A stretch of DNA of 64,000 nt, taken from contig JAEVLN010000016.1 of the NCBI GenBank assembly GCA_018350325.1, positions 1,860,044-1,924,043 on the forward strand, read 5' to 3'. The position numbers and the translations under genes were made by a program. The notes below the pieces were generated by a model. The model saw only the letters and a list, made by a program, of their open reading frames with translations. It ran no database searches and had not been told where the DNA came from. The DNA comes from Globodera rostochiensis. Taxonomy: Eukaryota; Nematoda; Chromadorea; Rhabditida; Heteroderidae. Shown in pieces: positions 56,321 through 64,000 of this stretch (the first letter of the stretch is position 1; the number at the start of each line of letters is the position of its first letter).

Positions 56321-57051
56321 AAATTATTTCAAAAAAAACCGTAAATTATTTCAAAAAACACTTAATTCGTAAAATTGTTTAAATAACAATTGAACTTTAA
56401 AAAAATCAATCATTGCTCCCTGCAGCTATATTAATTATTATAAATCAAATTAAATGAATAAATAACATTTTTATCACAAACATTAAATCAAATAAAAAAT
56501 AAGGGTTCATTGAATTTGAATTATTTATTTTTCTTTAAACGGTTAATCGGTGCTTCAAACTAAAAAAATATCTTCGGCCAAGGTTTGGAGGGTTATAAAT
56601 TGGCTTAAACCGATAGGTGCCCCTTTTTTTTAACTAAGTCTTAGAATCGCTCAGCCAATCACTATAAAAATAGTTCAGTCGAGAAAAAAGTGATCAATCC
56701 CCAATCGGCACTTTTTGGGTAAAGTGCCAATATTTTGTAAAACCTTTTGAAGAACTTTTTACAGACCTTAAATTCAATACCTAACTTGTAACCCCCATAG
56801 TAAATTATTCTGATTGAAAGCACACAATAAAAAAATGGCCAAAAAGTCCAAAATTAAAAGAAATTCGCAAATAAAATTCTTCACAAAAAATCAAAATAAA
56901 TAGATAAAACTTGAATTTTAGGCGGAAAACTAAGAAAAACGGCCAAAAGGTTCAGAAAATCGGACAAATATAATTTTTTTTATTAAGTCGGCGCTTAAAA
57001 ATGTCCAAAGTGTAAATAAACAAAATTAATAAAATGTTAGTAATTTTACAG
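56321..57051. other. AT-rich; local hairpin
   Basis: 56706-56730 forms a short hairpin (GGCACTTTTTGGGTAAAGTG). No gene supported. Confidence 0.4.
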
Positions 57052-57132
57052 AAAATGTGTGATCGACCTCGAAAAAGGAAAAACAACAACTTGGACAAAA
57101 GACAATGCCAACCGTGCTTGAAGGAAAATTGA
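57052..57132 (+). CDS. candidate terminal exon, basic, CxxC
   Basis: A strong acceptor (GTAATTTTACAG) precedes 26 codons and TGA: KMCDRPRKRKNNNLDKRQCQ then PCLKEN. The DRPRKRK cluster resembles a nuclear localisation signal or AT-hook-like patch, and CxxC follows. It could equally start at its own ATG. Function unknown. Confidence 0.45.
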   Translation, partial: KMCDRPRKRKNNNLDKRQCQPCLKEN

Positions 57133-58337
57133 ATGCGAATTAGTTAAATTTAGCAGATAAAATTAATTTAAGTTTTTATAATCAAAAATCAACACAACAG
57201 ATATAATGAGCAAACAAATTTAATTAACTATTAAATTCTTATATCAACAAAAAGGCTTGAACGCGCAAATGCATATAAAGTATATGTCGTTTGGACGAAA
57301 AACAATTTGAATTGTTATTTTAAAAATAATCAAAATCTTGAACAACATTATCCCCTTCTTCACAATCTACTTAGCACTGTAACGTGTAAAACAATCCACC
57401 TACATTCGTATTTTACTTAGCCAATATTTAGATATCTATATAAAAAAGTACGAATTAATTAATATAAAATTTTATTTTTTACATAAAAAGATAAAAGAAG
57501 GCGCGCATCGGTCGGATCATTTCAATGAAAATAACAATTTTCTTGAAAGCTAACCTTCTTATAAGAAAGACAAAAAACAAGCCATTTTGTTATTAATTTT
57601 TAAATATTCTTTAAATATTAAGGGAAAACACACTCTGAAGCTTTTATCATTTAGTCTGCCTAATTAGAGTTAAAAATGTTAAAATGTAAATTGGAAAAGT
57701 TCGTGACAGTAATAAAAAAAAATCAATAATGCGAAAAAAACGAATATCAGGATTTGTATAAATATTTAACGAGCACGTTGGGCAAATTATAAAATGACGA
57801 ATTTCATTTTGAATCAAATGTTGTTAAAAAATGAATAACAAAATATATCATAACAAATCAAATTTTTAAAACAACAAAATAAAAAAGTTTGCACGTTTAC
57901 CTAACTAATTTCATTTACGAAAACTCCTTGGAAAGCTGTGTCGGTCAAGGGTACGCGTCAAACCACAGTCGGCGTGTGCCCAGTTGATGTCAAAAAAATA
58001 TAATATATTTAAAATTACAGTTCGTCGTTTAGGTATACTAAACTAAAATAAATAAAGGTACAATGTTCAAAAACCAGCGAACATGCTGCTTGGGATAGTC
58101 CACAGAAACTCTTACCAAGAAAGAATAAATATAAATAACTTTTTCGAAGTACGCATGGACGAATAAAAAATTAAAAAAATTTATTTATTAACCTAATATA
58201 TAGAATACTCTTGAAACATTATTTAAATTAATAAAAGCACTATGTACCTAATTAAATGATAATATTTAAATGATTAAATTCAACAAATACATGCTAAAAA
58301 ATTAGCATAAGAATTACCAAATATCGTTCATGGCTAC
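57133..58337. other. AT-rich; one ambiguous island
   Basis: 57910-57990 is GC-rich and open in three frames on two strands (minus: WAHADCGLTRTLDRHSF before GTAAAT). Not assignable. Confidence 0.35.
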
Positions 58338-58955
58338 CAGGGGTGGACGAAATTTCGTTTCGGTTTCGTGTTTTTCGTGTTTTCGTGGGTTTTTTGGGTT
58401 TCGTTTTCGTGTTTCGTTTTCGTCCTAGAATTTTTTTTCGTTTCGGTTTCGTTTTCGTAAATGAAAAAATATTTTTTTCGTTTCGGTTTCGTTTTCGAAA
58501 ATGAAAAATTTTCCGAAAAAATCGAAAAAAAGTACACCCCTAAAGAATGGACTTTTGGAGATAATTTTAATTTTATGGGAGGTAATCTAGTGTTGGACAC
58601 CACGATACATGGTGGTGTAGTGGTTAGTGTTGAGCTCATTCAGGTTATCATTTGTCAGGTTCGATTCCCCGGACCTGCTCCTCTTTTGGAATCTTTCGTG
58701 CAGAAATTTGTTTTTAAAAACAATTTAAATAAGTTTTAAAATTGTTTTACACTTTTAAAAATAAATATTTCGAACTTTTCTTTATAACTTACACAAATCG
58801 CATGCTTTTTTCTTAATTTTCATTCAAAACCAAAGAAAAATTATGAATTTTTGGATCAATTTCATAACAAAAACCGATAAAATTTAAAAAATTTCTCGGC
58901 GGCGCCTATCGGCACCGCCGACTCCCCCCGTATCCACAGAAGTGACAACTCTATG
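58338..58955. mobile_element. hAT-like modular element, TTTCGT type
   Basis: Starts with CAGGGGTGGACG, a hAT-like terminus, followed by an array of TTTCG/CGAAA words to about 58530. It then has the shared interior: ACACCCCTAAAGA (58534), a tRNA-like unit (58613-58668) and CGGCGGCGCCTATCGGCACC (58897). The right end is uncertain, near ACTCTA at about 58953; the flanking 8-mers do not match well, so no target duplication is claimed. Confidence 0.6.
58613..58668 (+). other. tRNA-like unit, tRNA-Glu/Asp-like D arm
   Basis: A-box TGGTGTAGTGG at 58613 and B-box GGTTCGATTCC at 58658, 45 bp apart. The D-arm part (TGGTGTAGTGGTTAGTG) looks like a tRNA, but the stems do not close, so it is tRNA-derived rather than a functional tRNA gene. 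Confidence 0.6.
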
Positions 58956-59406
58956 GCATCGGGTCAAAAATATGGCTTTTTTTTGCTATTGCGGTAATAA
59001 CAATTTATTAAATGAAAATAAAACAATTATTACCTTGATAATAACAGAAATTCATAAAATAAACGATATATGTAACAACAGTAAAATTAACAATAGGTCG
59101 AGAAATTTGATTTGATTGGATATAAATTATATTAAAAATGTATTTAATATAGCTTTTGCCAAAGATAAAATAAAGTATTAGAAAAAAAAAGTTGGCAATG
59201 AAGAAAAGCGCAGCGGGGCAATTTGAGGACAGCGCAGAGCTTTCTGCACATCCGGTATGAAATGATAGTTTATAAAAAAAGTCATGATAATTCTAAATAA
59301 TAAGGGTAAGAAAGTAAACAAATGTTAGCACTTGCTAATTAATAATCACACATTAAGCCAAAAGCCATAAATCAATTTAAGTGTCCATTAAACTCCGGAT
59401 TGATGA
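58956..59406. other. AT-rich, nothing recognised
   Basis: Separates two MITEs. Only a small GC-rich scrap at 59205-59260. Confidence 0.45.
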
Positions 59407-59414
59407 ATTTGAAT
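59407..59414. repeat. 8-bp target duplication, left
   Basis: ATTTGAAT, repeated exactly at 60284-60291. Confidence 0.9.
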
Positions 59415-59694
59415 TAGGGTTGCCGCCGGGGGGGGGGGGGGACGGGGACGGGGAAAAGCGGGGATCCCCGGCCATTTTCATCCCCGTCCCCGTTCCCCGG
59501 TTTGCCATCCCCGAAAACGGGGATCCCAGGTGCTCATCCCCGGCCGGGGACGGGGATGAAAATACACCCCTAAAGATGGCCATCACATTAGAAATTTTAA
59601 TGACTATATTGATTTATTGTTTGAATTTGGTTGAGACGTGCTTTTTGATGAAAGATTTTCAATTCTTTTAGGTTAGTATTCCCAAATGAGTTGA

Positions 59695-59747
59695 TGGCCT
59701 ATTGGTTTGTCTTCCCTCAAGTCTTATTTCCTAGCTGGGTTCGGACC
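59695..59747 (+). other. tRNA-like unit
   Basis: A-box-like TGGCCTATTGG at 59695 and B-box GGTTCGGACC at 59738. Sequence similarity to the unit at 28502 is clear across the A-box region. Confidence 0.55.
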
Positions 59748-60058
59748 CGCGAGACGGCGAGCAGTTTTTTAATTTATTCTGGTAAGCTGCAAATCTCCTA
59801 ACAAATTGAGTCAAAAATTCAAATTTTTTCCGGCGGCGCCTGTCGGCACCGCCGGACATCCTCCGCTCTTACCTAAAGCATTTTTTTGAAAATTTCCGAA
59901 ATTTCGAAGCAAACATCTTAATTTTGCCAAAATTTTGGTGAAATTTCTTTACCAAACTCCAAAAATTTTCCCAACAGCGCCTGTCGGCACCGTCGGGCTC
60001 TCCTTCCCAAAAAATTAAATCTTTGTAGTGCATATTTGCCATAAGAAAAGTCTTTTTC

Positions 60059-60145
60059 TTAGGGGTGCACTTTAATTTGAAGAAATTTGGATTTTTAAAG
60101 AAAATTCACCCAAAAAATTGCATTTTTTCAAAAATGCACCCCTAA
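60059..60145. repeat. nested 87-bp inverted-repeat element
   Basis: TTAGGGGTGCA at the left and its exact complement TGCACCCCTAA at the right, inside the 59415-60283 element. The termini are hAT-like, suggesting a small MITE nested within, or an internal terminus left by element recombination. Confidence 0.5.
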
Positions 60146-60291
60146 AAATGGATTTTGCCCATCCCCGTACGGGGATCCCCGTTCCCCGGTTTGCTCATCC
60201 CCGAAAACGGGGATCCCCGTTTTGTCGTCCCCGGTATCCCCGTTCCCCGGTTTGACCGGGGATCCCCCCCGGCGGCGACCCTAATTTGAAT

Positions 60292-61985
60292 AAAACAATT
60301 TCAAACAAAAACAAATTCGAAATAAAGGAGGGCGGAGTTGTTGGAGTACTGAACATGTAAGCAATAATATTTAAATGAAAAACGATTTCATCAATAATAA
60401 AAAAATAATAAAAAATTAGTAGTTGTTAATCTAAATTTTTTTTAAAACTTAATGGGGAATTTTCGAGTTGAGATTGCAATAATTCTTGGGACAATTTTGC
60501 AAAGTTTTCCTTAAATTACAAATATTGTAAAATTCTTCGAAAATCATTAATCAATCAATAAATAATCAAAGAAGATTTTTTAAAGCAGATGTATCATTTA
60601 AATATTCTGCGCGACAAAATCTTGGATAAAAAAAAAATTGTTTATGATTTTGAATGATGTAACTTAGAATATTAATCCGCTTAATAAACAACGAATAAGG
60701 GAAAATATTAGAACGGTCTTTATACTTAATTTTATTTATCATTTAATAAAAAAATAACCTTAAATAACTTCTCGTTTTATAAAATCTTGGATAAATTATT
60801 CACTGAGACTATTTTGTCAGATTCAATTTTTAAAAGATAATCGACTTTTTTAGAAAAATGAGCTCTACATTTAAATTTACAAAACAAGAATAATCTCGTA
60901 GTAAAAATAACATAAAAAATTTAGTTGTTTTCTATTATTAAATAAATATTGAATGGCTGTGAAATATTCCTAAAATGTATAAAAGCCTAATAAATATAAA
61001 AAAATAATTATTAAAACGTACGAACTATTTGCCAGGTTTTGGATTGATCGGGTTGAAGCTTGAGTGCTCAGTCCTATTAATTAAACAAATGTATCAATCC
61101 ATGGCTTTATCTGATTGATTATTAGGTAAAAAATATTTGTAAAATTAAATGGCGCCCTGTATAAAAATAAATGAATTTTTTTTAAATAAATTGTTTTTTT
61201 AATGTTGAACAAAACTTTTAAAAATTAACTTTAAATAAAAATCATAACTAAATCTAAAGATGTTGGGTAAAATTATGAATTAAATTCTACACGCTATTTT
61301 TGGAGCCTTGGAAATATTCTGTAAAAAACTGATAGATAAAATTTCAAAATTTTTGAAATATTATAACAAAATAAAATGGTGCGCATCTTATGCCAAAACA
61401 GCTCTTTTTTAAACAATTAATTTTATAATATAAACATTTTAAGAATCATTTCCCTTTTAATCTTCGGACTTTATTATTATTTATAATTTAGCGATTTAGT
61501 TTTAATTAATAGTTTTTATTTATTTGTTTCTTTTTTCCATTGGATTAAGTAAAAATTTTGTTTATATACTTGAATATGTTAAAATAATTTTTGGATTTTA
61601 TTAATTTTGCGAGTATGGTCCAATTATACTTTCCACTTTATTAGTTAGCGGGGCTTCAGCCAATTTATTGTTTTGGGAAATTCATCTTCATTAGTTTTTT
61701 CATTAAAGCTAGCTTAAAGAGATGAAAATGTTCAGTTTCTTACATTGAACACATTTTATTTCGAGCACTATAGCGGCAAGGCTAAAAAGTCATCACAAAA
61801 ATGCCTCTTCCTTCATATTCCTTTCCAATATATTGCTTAGGCGACATATATATATAAATTATTATTAATCTAAAATGATTAGTTGTTTATTATTTACATG
61901 TACTTATTGCTTATTTTATTTCTATAATTTGATAATAATTATCTAGTAACATTTGAATTGATATTTTTGTAACAACTGGAGTTAT
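60292..61985. other. AT-rich; two coding-like islands
   Basis: 61013-61117 reads LPGFGLIGLKLECSVLLIKQ on the plus strand without splice sites. 61740-61810 is open in two plus frames. Remaining DNA is A/T runs. Confidence 0.3.
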
Positions 61986-62147
61986 ATGATTCAAAAAATT
62001 TTCAATATATATATTCTTGGATATGAAGTAATTTATGATTCAGACTCGCACCAGTGTATTTTGATATTTCTGGGTGTTCCAACGTCTTTTGAAACCATTC
62101 AACCACTTCAATATAATTATAGCTCCTCCTTCTTAAAATGCATATAA
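61986..62147 (+). CDS. small ORF, 53 aa
   Basis: ATG at 61986 to TAA at 62145. The middle is balanced and protein-like (EVIYDSDSHQCILIFLGVPT, then SFETIQPLQYN). It overlaps by a few bases another ATG frame starting at 62138 (MHIIQNRPLFPKFLGTS). No splice sites needed. Not recognised. Confidence 0.35.
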   Translation: MIQKIFNIYILGYEVIYDSDSHQCILIFLGVPTSFETIQPLQYNYSSSFLKCI

Positions 62148-63520
62148 TTCAAAACCGTCCGTTGTTTCCGAAATTCCTGGGCACATCCCGGTCGCAAAAC
62201 TATTCGAAGTCTTTTTTAGTTTTATATTTTGTTGTTTTTAACAATTTATTTGAAGTAGTAAATTTCAGATTTTATTCTAAAGATTTTAATATTAAACTCG
62301 GCGTTGTGACTTTGTATATATTTATGTTACAGTTAGTTTAGTTTTTGTAGTACAGTTTATCAATTTACATTTTGTTTATCGTAGTTTGTCGCGTCGTTTT
62401 GTTTTGGCTTTTCTGGAACAGGAATAGATGTAAAAATAAATAAGAAAAAAATCACGATTTAATGTTATTGCACAACTGTTTTATAACCTTGGTTTTTTCA
62501 AATATTATTGAATTTCTTATTACTATGGGTCTCCTGAGATCAATTCAGGTCCGTTTCGTCTGCTGCCGAAGAGTTGATTGAAGATGCTTCTGCTTTAATA
62601 ATATATTATTTAATTAATTTAAACAAATTTTTGTTTAATTCACATTTCACATATAGATAGATGAGAGACATAATTCAAGCGTTTAATAAATATAAAGTTA
62701 TAGAAATAATAATCCCTTTAATCTTAAAAAAAGCTAAGGATTTTTAATGTTATCTGAAAGACAACGAAACCTTAAATTTTAAATGTGCATAATGTTAAAG
62801 TCGATTAAAACTTTTCGACGTCATATCTACACTTATGTTTTTAATGCAAAAACGTAAAAGGATACCTTTTAATGTTTTTATAGTAATAATCCTTTATAAT
62901 ATTTATATATTTTAATTATTCTTAATTACTTTTGTTTATTTTAATCACTGTCAAGGGCAGATTTAATTTTTCGTTTATTATAATTATAATTTGTATAGTT
63001 GGTTTAAAATTTTAACTAATTTATTTTTTTGCATATATTAAAATTTCAATATGTTAAAGCGATCATGATATGTCGATAATTTTGTTTTTAAGTTTATTTA
63101 TTATACTTTTTTTAGTTATCTCGCGATGAATCATTTGAACTATATGATATTTAAAATAAATTTAGTTAATCAGTATTTTTAAATATTATTTGATATAAAC
63201 TAAACGGTTTATTTTTATCTTTAACGCAAAAAATTTCAATTACAAATTAATAAATTTGCAGTCATCAATTCCCTAAAAATAAGGCAAAGTGAAGTCTTAG
63301 TCAAGAATGTTATTTTATGTGCCCTGCACCGATGCTTCAACATCCAGCTGTGTTTTCTCAACGTTTTTATTTTTAGGTCCTATTTATTTAGCACTGTAAT
63401 TTATTTAAAATACAAAAATTTTTAATCGCAAAATTAAATCTAGCCACAAAGCCGTAAATATTAATTTTTAAATTATTGTTATTTTTGAATTTGACAAAAA
63501 TTTTTAACAAAGAAACTTAG
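62148..63520. other. AT-rich; small ambiguous islands
   Basis: 62150-62215 continues the frame from 62138. 62525-62585 is open in two plus frames. 63320-63360 opens MCPAPMLQHPAVFSQ. None is firm. Confidence 0.3.
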
Positions 63521-63714
63521 TTTTGGAGATCGGAGAAACAGGCGGGGATGCATGTGCATGGAAGTCCTCGGGCCAGATTTGGGCCTACAATTGTTCACCA
63601 GCGGCATTTCTTGTTTTTTATGTATTAATGAAATATTTGATTAATTTACATCCCAAAATTATGTTTCAATTCATTTTGACATTTATTTTAATAAGTTTAG
63701 CAGAATATAGGTAA
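63521..63714 (+). CDS. candidate exon, extracellular-looking
   Basis: After AGAAACTTAG the frame runs LEIGETGGDACAWKSSGQIW, then AYNCSPAAF, and stays open into a hydrophobic stretch to a TAG at 63712-63714. The GC-rich coding-like part ends at about 63610; the rest may be intron read-through, with a GTATTA donor at about 63620. Two cysteines and the tone of the sequence suggest a secreted or membrane protein. Confidence 0.4.
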
Positions 63715-64000
63715 TTTTTTTTTCTAATTGTAAGCATGCGCCCGCAAGTGCTTTTGTGTCTGCGGTTTATTTCTCAAAGTTGGACAGAAAGTTTTCGAGA
63801 ATTTGGCATTTTCAAATAATTTTTATTTTTGACGGAAGTACCAATTTTGTTGTATTTAATATTACAATTATTAGTGATAATATTTAATTTAAAAAAAAAA
63901 TCAAAAATTTTTAGGTTTCTTTTTTTCAAATGGTTAGTCACAAATTTATAAAAAGTTTAGGCTTTGCGGAATGTGCTAATTAATTTTGAAATTTTAATTG
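63715..64000. other. AT-rich, nothing recognised
   Basis: A GC-rich scrap at 63736-63765 is too short to interpret. Confidence 0.45.

Larger units (their letters stand above)
59415..60283. mobile_element. hAT-like modular element, GGGGAC type
   Basis: 869 bp with 8-bp ATTTGAAT duplications and a 20-bp terminal inverted repeat TAGGGTTGCCGCCGGGGGGG (one mismatch at the right end). Terminal arrays are GGGGAC/GGGGAT and their complements, able to form large hairpins. The interior has ACACCCCTAAAGA (59564), a tRNA-like unit (59695-59747) and two CGGCGGCG-type cores (59831 and 59976). No transposase ORF. Confidence 0.88.

Noticed and set aside
55449..56729. Transposon bounded by TGGCACTTTACC inverted repeats
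   Set aside because: The right copy is part of a local hairpin of its own and there is no target duplication; 12 bp may be chance.
57910..57990. Exon on either strand
   Set aside because: All three open frames look protein-like; there is no acceptor for the best minus-strand reading.
58334..58739. ORFs of 92-101 codons in the TTTCG array
   Set aside because: Simple-word translation (KTKTENETK type), not a gene.

Overview
The window is eukaryotic, extremely AT-rich DNA (visibly well over 70% A+T outside one insertion), most likely from a nematode or a near relative. Three things point there: the LTR element is a BEL/Pao retrovirus-like type with a phlebovirus-like glycoprotein region, a combination known from nematodes (the Cer and Tas elements); the best-supported introns are short (about 105 bp) GT-AG introns; and several acceptors are of the TTTCAG/TTCCAG type. 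No long host ORF, rRNA, intact tRNA gene or CRISPR array was seen. The assignment is inference; no database was consulted.

The dominant object is one complete BEL/Pao element at 5635-15165. It has two 357-bp LTRs that I could not tell apart by eye, perfect TGTCAC...GTGACA ends, a 5-bp target duplication (ATAAC), a primer-binding site, and two very long ORFs. ORF1 (2000 aa) is Gag, zinc knuckles, aspartic protease, RT, RNase H and integrase, followed in frame by a cysteine-rich, membrane-anchored glycoprotein-like tail. ORF2 (944 aa) overlaps ORF1 in the -1 relative frame and starts with a basic cluster, a signal-like segment and a class-II-fusion-like cysteine-rich region. It continues into about 560 residues I do not recognise and ends inside the 3' LTR. 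The element is far more GC-rich than its host.

A second group is a family of hAT-like non-autonomous transposons (3.2-3.9, 28.2-29.3, 33.5-34.2, 58.3-58.9 and 59.4-60.3 kb). Two have perfect 8-bp target duplications. Their ends are long arrays of short words that differ completely from copy to copy, while three copies keep the same interior: an ACACCCCTAAAGA linker, a tRNA-like A/B-box unit and a CGGCGGCGCC hairpin.

The rest is AT-rich sequence carrying many isolated 40-140 bp GC-richer islands, many flanked by plausible splice sites, on both strands. The best supported is a minus-strand terminal gene segment at 26966-27368 (two exons, 105-bp intron), whose inverted paralogue lies at 18263-18483 and a degraded third copy at 46998-47145. 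Others include a protein-kinase glycine-loop exon (19943-20066) and an extracellular-looking cysteine exon (35669-35770). Open stretches of 50-80 codons occur by chance in DNA of this composition, so most of these are low-confidence candidates that need transcripts or homologues. Long intervening stretches contain nothing else I can support.
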